Positions 17,742-26,087 of a stretch of 49,272 nucleotides of DNA are shown piece by piece. Numbering within the stretch: the stretch's first letter is position 1; each line of letters starts with the position of its first letter. This DNA is from Leptolyngbya sp. PCC 6406. Lineage in GTDB: Bacteria > Cyanobacteriota > Cyanobacteriia > Phormidesmidales > Phormidesmidaceae. Position numbers and translations under genes: made by a program. Under the pieces are notes generated by a model that was not told where the DNA came from, made no database searches, and was given only the letters and a program-made list of their open reading frames with translations. Location of the stretch: positions 1,421,101 through 1,470,372 of the forward strand of contig NZ_KI913949.1 of assembly GCF_000332095.2 (NCBI RefSeq), given 5' to 3'.

Positions 17742-17755
17742 GTATCTCAAGCTAC
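17742..17755 (+). promoter_or_regulatory. NtcA-binding site upstream of glnB
   Basis: GTA at 17742-17744 and TAC at 17753-17755, exactly 8 nt apart, form the canonical NtcA core. At 22 nt downstream is TAGACA (17778-17783), close to the TAN3T -10 element of NtcA-activated promoters. The glnB start is at 17835. This matches the known nitrogen control of cyanobacterial glnB by NtcA. Confidence 0.75.
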
Positions 17756-17786
17756 AGTATTGAACAGGCAGCCTCGATAGACATAG

Positions 17787-18173
<387 letters not shown>

Positions 18174-18181
18174 TCTCTACC

Positions 18182-18252
18182 GTCGCGCCCTTTTCCGGCT
18201 GGAGGGGGGCGCGATGGTCAGAGACCGGCCCCAAGGGGCCATCGCATTTTAA
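18182..18252 (+). terminator. Paired hairpins after glnB
   Basis: The first stem is TCGCGCCC with GGGCGCGA. The second is GGCCCC-AAG-GGGCC, extended by GCGATGG and ATCGC, and followed by ATTTTAATT. The second looks like the actual rho-independent terminator. Confidence 0.6.
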
Positions 18253-18323
18253 TTCCCCGTTTATTAAAATTCCCTGTTCACTAATGTTCCCTCTGGGTTC
18301 CGCCAGAATGGTTACGGGAGAGA

Positions 18324-18429
18324 TATAGCGGTTCCCTAATGTATGAGGGACACCTCAACTTAATGACACTTTGACAAGCAAGGGGCTTAAGCCCCTTGCT
18401 TGTCCTTAACCCGAGGGAGAACCGCTATA
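18324..18429. mobile_element. MITE, TATAGCGGTT family, copy 1
   Basis: A 106-bp element with terminal inverted repeats TATAGCGGTTCCC and, as its reverse complement at the other end, TATAGCGGTTCTCCC. A palindromic centre AAGGGGCTTAAGCCCCTT lies within it. A second full copy in the opposite orientation is at 39493-39599. TATA at both tips suggests TA target duplication, as for IS630/Tc1-mariner-type MITEs. It encodes nothing and lies just upstream of folC, where it may supply part of the leader. Confidence 0.85.
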
Positions 18430-18485
18430 GGGCGAGGAATTTTTGTGCTCCACAGAATGTCGGCTACTCCACGGCAAGTTGCAAT

Positions 18486-19970
18486 ATGTCCCATCAGCCT
18501 CCTGATCCTGAGGGTTGGGAATTCCCCATCCCCTTGGCCGATAGCGCCATCTCGGATCGACTAGAGCCCTACGGTCGCTTTGGGGTGCACCTGGGTCTAG
18601 AACGGATTCAAACCCTGCTGGCGGCTCTGGAGCACCCCCACCAGCGAGTGCCCTTTATCCATGTCGCGGGCACCAATGGTAAAGGATCCGTCTGCGCCTA
18701 CCTGTCCTCGGTCCTAACGGCAGCAGGCTATCGCGTGGGGCGCTATACCTCCCCCCATCTGGTGAGTTGGTGTGAGCGCATCACCCTAAATGGGCGACCC
18801 ATTGCCCCGGCTGAATTGGCAACGGTACTGGATCAGGTTAAGGCGGCAATTGCGCCGGATAGGGAAGCCCCCACCCAATTTGAGGTGATTACCGCCGCCG
18901 CATGGCTGTACTTTGCCCAACAGCGGGTGGATGTGGCGGTGATGGAGGTGGGCTTGGGGGGGCGTCTGGATGCTACCAATGTGGGCGATCGCCCCCTGGT
19001 GGCGGTCATCACCTCCCTCAGTCGCGATCATTGGCAGCGTCTTGGCCCTACCCTGGCGGATATCGCTAGGGAAAAGGCGGGGATTCTCAAGCCGGGATGC
19101 CCTGCTGTTGTCGGTCCCCTGCCCCCGGAAGCGGAGGCGGTGGTCACCGCCCGCCTCACCGCCCTGAACTGCCCCATGCGTCGCCCTGAGCCCGCTGTTG
19201 CCCTCGGGAACGGGATGGCCCAACTGGGGACGCTGACCTATCCCCTGCCGCTGCCGGGGGCGCACCAGTTGATTAATTCCGCGATCGCAGTTTCGACCCT
19301 AGAATTCCTGCGGTATCAGGGCTGGGCTATCCCTGATACCGCCATTACCGTTGGCCTAGGAGCAGCCCGCTGGCCCGGTCGCCTACAATGGCTGACTTGG
19401 CAGGCTCCTAGGGGAGAATGCTATCCCCTGCTCATTGACGGAGCCCACAATCCCGCCGCTGCCGCCGTTCTCCGCCAATACGTGGATACGATCTTGCCCT
19501 CCCTGAGCGGTCCTGGACCCAGTCCTGAAACTAATGGGGGGACCAGGGCCGAAACCGGGACCAAGACTAGGGCCGAGATCAGGGAAGAGGCAAGTCCCGA
19601 GGCTAGGGGGAAAACCCAGGTCGGCCCCGCCGTCACCTGGCTCATGGGTATGCTCAGCACTAAGGACCACACCGAGGTATTCCAGGCTCTCCTGCGTCCC
19701 GGCGATCATCTCCACCTCGTTCCTGTCCCTGGTCATTTATCCGCCACCCCAGAGGAACTAGCCGCGATCGCGACCACCGTCTGCCCCGATCTGGCTACGT
19801 GCCACACCCATCCGGATCTGGAAACTGGATTAGCCGCAGCTTTCCATGAAAATTCTGGCCTGACAGTCCTCTGCGGTTCCCTATACCTCGTAGGCCATGC
19901 CTTTGCCACCCAAGCGAGACGATTGATCCCGGCAGAGCCTCCGCTGTCCACGGTCAGGCAGGATGCCTAA
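18486..19970 (+). CDS. folC: Dihydrofolate / folylpolyglutamate synthase
   Basis: Mur-ligase-family enzyme that adds glutamate to dihydropteroate and folates. The P-loop HVAGTNGKGSV is near residues 58-68, followed by GRYTSPHLVSWCERI and the conserved VGLGGRLDATN. The C-terminal domain has LLIDGAHNPAAAAVL. A lysine/threonine/glutamate-rich insert of about 40 residues (around 340-380) built from imprecise AET/AEI repeats is unusual for FolC and lies between core strands. I chose the ATG at 18486 (MSHQPPDPEGW). The frame remains open to a TTG at 18396, but that codon is inside a MITE and would encode 30 extra residues unlikely to be translated. Confidence 0.9.
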   Translation: MSHQPPDPEGWEFPIPLADSAISDRLEPYGRFGVHLGLERIQTLLAALEHPHQRVPFIHVAGTNGKGSVCAYLSSVLTAAGYRVGRYTSPHLVSWCERITLNGRPIAPAELATVLDQVKAAIAPDREAPTQFEVITAAAWLYFAQQRVDVAVMEVGLGGRLDATNVGDRPLVAVITSLSRDHWQRLGPTLADIAREKAGILKPGCPAVVGPLPPEAEAVVTARLTALNCPMRRPEPAVALGNGMAQLGTLTYPLPLPGAHQLINSAIAVSTLEFLRYQGWAIPDTAITVGLGAARWPGRLQWLTWQAPRGECYPLLIDGAHNPAAAAVLRQYVDTILPSLSGPGPSPETNGGTRAETGTKTRAEIREEASPEARGKTQVGPAVTWLMGMLSTKDHTEVFQALLRPGDHLHLVPVPGHLSATPEELAAIATTVCPDLATCHTHPDLETGLAAAFHENSGLTVLCGSLYLVGHAFATQARRLIPAEPPLSTVRQDA

Positions 19971-20020
19971 CCTACAAGACTTTTAAGTAGCCAAGTCTAA
20001 TTAATTGTAAGAAGGGGTTT

Positions 20021-20055
20021 GGGGGCTGCGCCCCCAGGCAGGGGGCTTCACCCCC
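20021..20055. terminator. Double GC hairpin between convergent folC and binding-protein gene
   Basis: GGGGGCTGCGCCCCC (20021-20035) and GGGGGCTTCACCCCC (20041-20055) are two adjacent short hairpins. They lie between the folC stop at 19970 and the binding-protein stop at 20183. There is no T-run, so they are only probable terminators. Confidence 0.45.
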
Positions 20056-20182
20056 TCCACCCCCACTCACATCTTCTATTTAATTGCACCCACCTACTTA
20101 ATAAAACCCTCATTGCTTATAGCGACATGTAGTTGGATTGCGTACATCCCTGAGGGCGCACAGCCGTGCGCTCCTACCATCC

Positions 20183-21478
20183 CTATCGTCCATCCCACTC
20201 GGCGGCGGCATCGGCGACCGCTTGATCCACCGTCTTCTGGCCCAGCATGGCAGCTTGGAGATTTTCGTAGACGGCCTTTTGCAGCGTCTTGATGTCCTCC
20301 ATGGCCGGAATCAGGACTTCAGCGTCCTGCATTTGTCCAGCACTGACAGAGCGGGCAATGGACACCGGGGAGGCGTCGGCAGGGGGATCGGTGAAGTAGC
20401 TATCCTCTAGGGCCGCGACGGTGGAGGGGAGGACATTGGCAGCCTTGGCAAATTCGAGCTGATTGGCGTCGTTGGTGACATAGAGGGCAAACTTGAGCGC
20501 CGCATCGGGACTGTCGGTGCCCTGGGGAATGGCCAAGTTCATGACCGCGACGTTCTTTTTGCCCGTGGAGCCGCTGATCTGAGGGGCGCTGGCGGTGGCG
20601 GCTGCGATCGCGGGAGCATTGGTCTCGATGGTGCTAAGGAATTCCGCCCCCGAGGCGAGAATGGCCGTTTCCCCCGCTTGATACAGTTCCACCGCGCGAC
20701 GGTGGCCCTGGGTCAGCACCTCCCGAGGGAGGAGTTCCTGCTGGAAGAGATCGGTCCAGTATTGAAACACCGCTTTGCCCTCGGGGGTATTAAAGGCGGC
20801 GTTGCCCACCTCATCCACTAGGGGCACCCCCATTTGCACAAAGGACTGGAGCACATCGGCGGCGTCCTCCGGCACAAAGGACAGGAAGAAAGCGTACTTA
20901 CCCGTGGCGTCCTTGACTTGTTTGGCCACCGTCGCCAGCTCCTCGTAGGTCTGGGGAGGCTGACTCACCCCCGCCGCCTCAAACAGATCCTGGTTATAGA
21001 GGGTGACGCGGGTGGTCAGGTACCAGGGCAGGCCAAAGCTACTGCCATTGAGGGTATTGGCCTCCCAAATCTTGGGCAGGTAGACGGCCTTGTCTTCAGG
21101 GGCGATGCGATCGTCCAAGGACAACCAGGCGTTGCGGCTGGCCAATTGGGAGGCAAAGTCGGGGTTGAGGTTGACCACATCGGGGGCGGTGCCCGCTGAC
21201 ACGGCGGTCAGAATCTTGCTCTGCATGTCGGCCCAGGGCACATCCACCCAGCGCACAGTAATGTCGGGGTTTTCCGATTCAAACTGGGCGATCAGGTCGT
21301 TGAAGTAATCGGTGAAGTCGGGCTGGAGTTGCATGGTCCAAAACTCCACCTCTTGGCTGCCCTCGGCGGGACCGCTGGCATTGTCACCGGGAGAGCCACA
21401 GCTCACAATCCAGCTCAGCAAAAGTCCCATTAGGGCCAACAGTCCAAATCGTTTCCAAGCCCGTTGCGATCGCATCAT
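20183..21478 (-). CDS. ABC-transporter sugar-binding lipoprotein
   Basis: A 431-residue extracellular solute-binding protein of the MalE/UgpB type, which captures sugars or glycerol-phosphate-like solutes for an ABC importer. The N-terminus MMRSQRAWKRFGLLALMGLL is a signal peptide ending in a lipobox IVSC at about residues 26-29, so it should be lipid-anchored outside the inner membrane. Typical segments are VEFWTMQ, FESENPDITVRWVDVPW, GTAPDVVNLN and GLPWYLTTRVTLYNQDLFEAAG. The start at 21478 has GGGAGG a few bases upstream; the frame is open a further 84 codons upstream into purT, with non-protein-like content. No permease or ATPase gene is adjacent. It lies 64 bp downstream of purT, same strand. 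Confidence 0.85.
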   Translation of the reverse strand: MMRSQRAWKRFGLLALMGLLLSWIVSCGSPGDNASGPAEGSQEVEFWTMQLQPDFTDYFNDLIAQFESENPDITVRWVDVPWADMQSKILTAVSAGTAPDVVNLNPDFASQLASRNAWLSLDDRIAPEDKAVYLPKIWEANTLNGSSFGLPWYLTTRVTLYNQDLFEAAGVSQPPQTYEELATVAKQVKDATGKYAFFLSFVPEDAADVLQSFVQMGVPLVDEVGNAAFNTPEGKAVFQYWTDLFQQELLPREVLTQGHRRAVELYQAGETAILASGAEFLSTIETNAPAIAAATASAPQISGSTGKKNVAVMNLAIPQGTDSPDAALKFALYVTNDANQLEFAKAANVLPSTVAALEDSYFTDPPADASPVSIARSVSAGQMQDAEVLIPAMEDIKTLQKAVYENLQAAMLGQKTVDQAVADAAAEWDGR

Positions 21479-21542
21479 TCCCTTACCCTCCCTTAATTCC
21501 CATGGCCAACCCTGAGACCTGTTACCAGAGCAAGATTCTAGC

Positions 21543-22766
21543 CTAGAGCAAAACCTGTACCTTACTGGCACAGGTGCGGGCGCGATCGCGGGCAGTCTCC
21601 ACCGTATCCCCCAGGGCCAAGGCCACCCCCATGCGACGATTGCGGTGGCAGCGGGGTTTCCCAAACAGGCGCAGCTTACTAGTGGGCACCTGGAGCGCCT
21701 CCGCCATGCCCGTAAAGCGCGGCGCTTCACTACTGTCGGTGGCTAGAATCACCGCCGAGGCAGCGGGCTGGGTGAGGGTGATCTTGCCAATGGGCAATCC
21801 TGCGATCGCCCGCACATGTAGCTCAAACTCCGACATATTTTGACTCACCAAGGTCACCAGCCCCGTGTCATGGGGGCGGGGGCTCACTTCGCTGAAGTAA
21901 ACCGTCTGGGGTTGACTCGCATCTCCGGCAATGAATAGCTCCACCCCGAACAAGCCCCACCCCCCCAACGCCTCGGTGACAGCAGCGGCCATGCGCTGAC
22001 ATTCGGCCCAGGTATCGTCATGGAGGGGGCAGGGCTGCCAAGATTCCCGGTAGTCACCCGCCTCTTGGCGGTGACCCACAGGGGGGCAAAAGTGGGTGCC
22101 GTCCTGAGCCCGCACCGTCAGCAGCGTGATTTCTGTTTCAAAGGTGACAAAGCCCTCCACGATGACCCGCTGGGCCTTGCCCCGCCCCGCCTTGCAGGCA
22201 TAGTCCCAAGCCGCATCAATTTCACTGGCCTGCCGCACCAAACTTTGCCCCTTACCAGAGGAACTCATAATCGGCTTGACCACACAGGGCAACCCCACGG
22301 TGGTAACCGCTGCCCGGTATTCCTCCAGGGTTTCTGCAAAACGATAGGGGGAGGTCTGGAGTCCCAGTTCCTCAGCGGCAAGCCGGCGAATCCCTTCCCG
22401 ATTCATGGTCAGGCGGGCAGCGCGGGCAGTGGGAATGACGGTCCAGCCTTCCTGCTCTAGATCCATCAGGGTGTCGGTGGCGATGGCTTCCACCTCCGGC
22501 ACAATTAATCCTGGCTTTTCCGTTTCCACCAGATAGCGCACCCGCGTCCCGTCCAACATATCGATGACGTAGGCACGGTGAGCCACCTGCATGGCGGGAG
22601 CATTGGCGTAGCTATCCACGGCAATCACCTCTAAGCCTAGAGCCATGGCCTCTAGGGCCAGCTCCTTGCCCAATTCGCCAGAACCCAGTATTAGCAAGCG
22701 TTTAGCCTGATCTGAACCCGGTGCTCCCCAGGGGGATGTAGCCAGGTGAGAGGGGAAGTGATCCAT
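21543..22766 (-). CDS. purT: Formate-dependent GAR transformylase (PurT)
   Basis: A 407-residue ATP-grasp enzyme that makes formylglycinamide ribonucleotide from GAR, formate and ATP, the folate-independent version of step 3 of purine synthesis. Diagnostic segments are [19 protein letters not shown] (about 23-41), [54 protein letters not shown] (ATP-grasp lid), [14 protein letters not shown] (metal ligands) and GMAEALQVP. The N-terminal 20 residues before the core ([20 protein letters not shown]) are longer than in E. coli PurT. purD, also in this pathway, is at 32827 but not linked. Confidence 0.94.
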   Translation of the reverse strand: MDHFPSHLATSPWGAPGSDQAKRLLILGSGELGKELALEAMALGLEVIAVDSYANAPAMQVAHRAYVIDMLDGTRVRYLVETEKPGLIVPEVEAIATDTLMDLEQEGWTVIPTARAARLTMNREGIRRLAAEELGLQTSPYRFAETLEEYRAAVTTVGLPCVVKPIMSSSGKGQSLVRQASEIDAAWDYACKAGRGKAQRVIVEGFVTFETEITLLTVRAQDGTHFCPPVGHRQEAGDYRESWQPCPLHDDTWAECQRMAAAVTEALGGWGLFGVELFIAGDASQPQTVYFSEVSPRPHDTGLVTLVSQNMSEFELHVRAIAGLPIGKITLTQPAASAVILATDSSEAPRFTGMAEALQVPTSKLRLFGKPRCHRNRRMGVALALGDTVETARDRARTCASKVQVLL

Positions 22767-23203
22767 AGGAGTCTCCTGTGGGTTTGTCTTGAGGTCAGGG
22801 GTCGGCGCAGGATGGTGCAGAGGCTACTATCGATCTTTTTACAGATCTTTTTTTAGAAGAGATGACCCACTTTTCGCAATTGTGTGTACTATCTCAGGTG
22901 AATCCGGCTTTCTGGGACGCCATAGCGACCCAGAGCCAGACGGGTAGGGGTGCATGGGGAGAAGCCGAGATCGCGCCAAGATCTATTCCGACTTCCACCT
23001 CGGAAATCGAGGGGATCTTAGCAGGGGTTTCTTAAGGTTTGTGTCTTGTTCGTCGCTATGGCGATTCTGGCCTAAATTGTGTACCATGCGTTAGCACAAT
23101 TTTTGTAAACTTCGCCCTTTCAGCGATGTTGACATAGAGTATGTGCTCTAGCTTTAGCGATGGATATGATGGACGATTCATGCGGGTGTGAACGGAGACG
23201 GCG
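22767..23203. other. Divergent intergenic region purT / pilM
   Basis: 437 bp with no coding potential that I trust. TTGACA at about 23129 is a good -35 candidate reading towards pilM but lacks a well-spaced -10. A segment at 22891-22971 can fold and is listed separately. The region probably contains promoters for purT and the pil operon. Confidence 0.5.
22891..22971 (+). ncRNA. Possible structured leader RNA upstream of pilM
   Basis: ATCTC at 22891-22895 can pair with GAGAT at 22967-22971, closing an 81-nt domain. Inside it, GGCTTTCTGGG and CCCAGAGCC form a hairpin with one bulge, followed by a G-rich strand. It matches no riboswitch class that I can identify. It may be an unclassified leader or chance folding. 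Confidence 0.2.
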
Positions 23204-24316
23204 GTGAACATATTTAAGTCCCTATTTTCATCGAAGCAGCGGGGTGTTGGCGTTGAACTCACACCTGAGCGGGTAAATGTGGCCCGGTTGAAAAAGCAGG
23301 GGCAAAAGATCAAGCTGGAAAATTTGGCCTCGGTAGAGATTCCAGAGGGCGTTTTCCAAGAAGGGCAGATTTTGGACGCGCCCGCTATGGCCGAAGCCAT
23401 CCAAACCGTGATGGCGGAGAGTCGTTTGAAGGTCAGGTACGCCACCACTGCGATTCCAGGGCGGGCCATTACCCGCGTGATCCCTGTACCGGCAGAGTTG
23501 GAAGAGAGTGAGTTGAGGGCCATGGTGCTGGAGCAAGAAGCCAGCCTATACCTTCCGTTTCCCCGAGAAGAGGCCGACGTAGACTATCAGAAATTAGGTT
23601 TCTTTGTAGACGAAGACGGGATCGAGAAGGTCCAAGTGTTGCTGGTCGCCGTTCGTAAGGAGGTTACAGACTCCTACGTGGAGACATTCCAGCAGGCGGG
23701 GCTGAATTTGAATGTGTTGGAAACCACCAGCTTCGCCCTGATTCGGACCATCCGGGAGCAACTGCGCCAGTTCACTCCCCAGGAGGCAGCGGCCATCGTA
23801 GACATTGGTTTTGAAAGTACAGAAATTTCCATTGTTGTGGATGGCATTCCCCATTTTTCTCGGGCGGTTCCCATCGGCACCTTCCAAATTCAGAGCGCCC
23901 TAAGTCGGGCCATGAATTTGCCTCCATCCCGCAATACCGATCTGCTCCAGGGCATGACGGTCCCCACGGGCTCCATGGACACCGTGGGCTCTCCCCAGCC
24001 GATGTCGGCGGGGGTTGGGGGCAACCCCGGCACGGCGGCGATGCTGCGGATTCTGGGGGAATTGGCGGACGAGCTACGACGCTCCATCGACTTCTACTTG
24101 AATCAGGGAGAAGACATGGAGGTGGCTCAATTACTGCTAGCGGGACCGGGGGGCTCAATTGGGCAACTGGATGAGTTCTTTGCCCAACGCCTGAGCTTGC
24201 CCGCCAGTCAGATTGATCCAGTAGCGGCCCTGTCTCTGGAGGTGACGGAGGAGATTCCTCCAGAACAGCGACCGGGCCTAGCAACGGTGATTGGCCTCGG
24301 CCTGAGGGAGGTTTAG
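23204..24316 (+). CDS. pilM: Type IV pilus assembly protein PilM
   Basis: A 370-residue actin-like ATPase-fold protein on the cytoplasmic face of the inner membrane. It binds the N-terminus of PilN and links the alignment complex to the pilus motors. It opens with GVGVELTPERVNVARLKKQG, the usual PilM strand pattern, and has VDIGFESTEISIVVDGIPHFSRAVPIG (about 196-222, phosphate-binding strand pair) and LLLAGPGGSI (about 306-315). The start is GTG at 23204 with GGAG about 7 nt upstream. First gene of pilM-pilN-pilO-pilQ; pilN begins 2 bp after its stop. Confidence 0.93.
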   Translation: MNIFKSLFSSKQRGVGVELTPERVNVARLKKQGQKIKLENLASVEIPEGVFQEGQILDAPAMAEAIQTVMAESRLKVRYATTAIPGRAITRVIPVPAELEESELRAMVLEQEASLYLPFPREEADVDYQKLGFFVDEDGIEKVQVLLVAVRKEVTDSYVETFQQAGLNLNVLETTSFALIRTIREQLRQFTPQEAAAIVDIGFESTEISIVVDGIPHFSRAVPIGTFQIQSALSRAMNLPPSRNTDLLQGMTVPTGSMDTVGSPQPMSAGVGGNPGTAAMLRILGELADELRRSIDFYLNQGEDMEVAQLLLAGPGGSIGQLDEFFAQRLSLPASQIDPVAALSLEVTEEIPPEQRPGLATVIGLGLREV

Positions 24317-24318
24317 CC

Positions 24319-25125
24319 ATGTACAGTCTTGACATTAACTTTCTCAGCGATCGCGAAATTCGCCCCATAGCCACGACGACAGGGACGGCCCCCGCGACCC
24401 CTGGTGACCGTGGACCCCTCGTTTTGGGGCTGGTGGTGGCAGTAGTGGCGCTAGCAGCGGTGGGGGGCTATTGGCTCGTGCTGCAACAGCAGCTTCAGCG
24501 TTTAGGGGCGCGGGAGCAACAGTTAGATAGTGACATTGCCGCCATCCAGAGCCAGCTTCAGGAAATTTCCAATATCCGCGCCCAGATTGACATCGTGCGG
24601 GCGGAAAATATGGCCTTTGCCAACGTTTTTAACCGCATTCGGCCCTGGTCAGCCCTATTGCAAGAAATCCGCGATCGCACCCCTGCCCGTATTCGCATCG
24701 TAACTATGCGCCAGACCGCAGGTACGGGTGGCGGAGAAGCAGCGGCTCCAGAAGCAGCGGCTCCAGTGGAGGGAGAAGCAACACCAACTCCTACCGGAGG
24801 GGTTGAAATTATCGGGACAGCCTGCTCCTTTGATGATGTGAACGACTTTGTCTTGGTCCTCCAGCAGTCTCCCCTCCTCACCAGCAATACCGTTGCCATT
24901 GGTCAGTCCCAACGGCAGTTGGAATTCCTGGACCCCACCACCGATGGTAGTTGTCCCGGAACCCCCGCAGGCACCTTGACCGCTCTGGTAGACTTCACCA
25001 TCCGGGCAGACATGACCACAACCCCCGCCAACGAGCTACTGGAGGTGCTGGATCGCCAAGGAGCCGTGGGTCTAGCCACCCGTATCCGGGCTATTCGTGA
25101 CGCAGGAATAGGTACCACGCCATGA
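24319..25125 (+). CDS. pilN: Type IV pilus assembly protein PilN
   Basis: A 268-residue bitopic inner-membrane protein. The N-terminal cytoplasmic peptide MYSLDINFLSDRE contains the INxL motif that docks into PilM. One transmembrane helix lies at about 35-55 (LVLGLVVAVVALAAVGGYWL), then a coiled coil (about 57-95), then a periplasmic ferredoxin-like domain. An exact 15-bp in-frame duplication gives EAAAPEAAAP at about 139-148 in a Gly/Ala/Pro linker. It overlaps pilO by 4 bp (ATGA), indicating coupled translation. Confidence 0.9.
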   Translation: MYSLDINFLSDREIRPIATTTGTAPATPGDRGPLVLGLVVAVVALAAVGGYWLVLQQQLQRLGAREQQLDSDIAAIQSQLQEISNIRAQIDIVRAENMAFANVFNRIRPWSALLQEIRDRTPARIRIVTMRQTAGTGGGEAAAPEAAAPVEGEATPTPTGGVEIIGTACSFDDVNDFVLVLQQSPLLTSNTVAIGQSQRQLEFLDPTTDGSCPGTPAGTLTALVDFTIRADMTTTPANELLEVLDRQGAVGLATRIRAIRDAGIGTTP

Positions 25126-26012
25126 CCTTTACTGATGATTTTGTCCCCGTTGAGGGAATGGATGATTTAGGGGAAGGGCCAGCCTACCCCACAGCCTTTG
25201 GTATTGAGCTGACTCCCAAGGTCCAGGGAATTGCGATCGCGGTGGCAGGCATTGTCGGCGCAGTGGTCTTGTTCACGCGGATTGTGGCTCCAGTACAGCA
25301 ATCCGTGACCGAGCTAGAGACCCGCATTGCAGACAAAGAACTGCAACTAGAATCCCAGCAAGCCAGCCTTGCCCAACAGGAGGAGGTCAAGGCCGAACTT
25401 GACCAAGTCATTCAGCAACGGGTGGGTATCTATGGCCTTCTAGGCGACTCCAGCAGTCTAGACACCCTACTTCTGGACATCAACCAACAGATCAAAGCCA
25501 GTAATGGAGGGCTAACCCAGCTCTTAGCAGGTCGCTTAGCCACAACGGTTCAGACGCTGAAGCTTTTAGGGGCATCCGATCCCGTAGTGCGGGCGCTCTA
25601 CACTGCGGATCTGCGGCAGTTTAATCCCGCAGGAGATGCGGGCCTAATTACGGATGGTACCTATGGCCCAGAGCTTGACGGCAAGTTAGAACGGCAGTCG
25701 GTCAACATCAGTTTTGTTTCCCTGTTTGACCAAGCCCAAGCCATCTTGCGGAATGTGGAGCGCCTAGAACCCCTAGTCATCATTCGAGACTTTAACCAAA
25801 CCTGGGCGATTGCCCCTGATGAGATTGATGAAGATGTCTTGAATCGAGTGGTGCGCCCGATTGCCACCAGCTTCACCCTAGAGGTCTTGGTGCCCGTCGC
25901 CGATCCCACCGAGATTCCGGCACCACCACCGCCGCCCGCAGCGGAGGGTGAGGGGGTTCCAGCGGAAGGGGAAGCCCCGCCTGAGGGAGAAGCCCCGCCT
26001 GAGGGAGGTTAA
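25122..26012 (+). CDS. pilO: Type IV pilus assembly protein PilO
   Basis: A 296-residue partner of PilN in the inner-membrane alignment complex. The N-terminus is cytoplasmic, with one transmembrane helix at about 31-54 (KVQGIAIAVAGIVGAVVLFT) and a coiled coil at about 60-110 (TELETRIADKELQLESQQAS), then the periplasmic domain. The C-terminal 30 residues are Pro/Glu/Gly-rich and end in an 18-bp tandem duplication encoding GEAPPEGEAPPEGG. Start codon overlaps the pilN stop. 75 bp separate it from pilQ. Confidence 0.9.
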   Translation: MTFTDDFVPVEGMDDLGEGPAYPTAFGIELTPKVQGIAIAVAGIVGAVVLFTRIVAPVQQSVTELETRIADKELQLESQQASLAQQEEVKAELDQVIQQRVGIYGLLGDSSSLDTLLLDINQQIKASNGGLTQLLAGRLATTVQTLKLLGASDPVVRALYTADLRQFNPAGDAGLITDGTYGPELDGKLERQSVNISFVSLFDQAQAILRNVERLEPLVIIRDFNQTWAIAPDEIDEDVLNRVVRPIATSFTLEVLVPVADPTEIPAPPPPPAAEGEGVPAEGEAPPEGEAPPEGG

Positions 26013-26087
26013 CCCCAAGTTCCACCAGCCCACGCGAGACCGATCGGATAGCGCCAGCCCTAATGATTTGTGCCCAAGGAGTGAACT

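Noticed and set aside
18396-18485. 30-residue N-terminal extension of FolC
   Set aside because: The TTG start is inside a MITE and the residues are not FolC-like; homology begins at the ATG at 18486.
21479-21730. 84-residue N-terminal extension of the sugar-binding protein
   Set aside because: Arg/Trp/Cys-rich, non-homologous, overlaps the purT 3' end, and would displace the lipoprotein signal.
22891-22971. c-di-AMP (ydaO) or c-di-GMP riboswitch upstream of pilM
   Set aside because: A GGTGAATCC word and GGGACGCC are suggestive, but the conserved cores and order of either class are missing.
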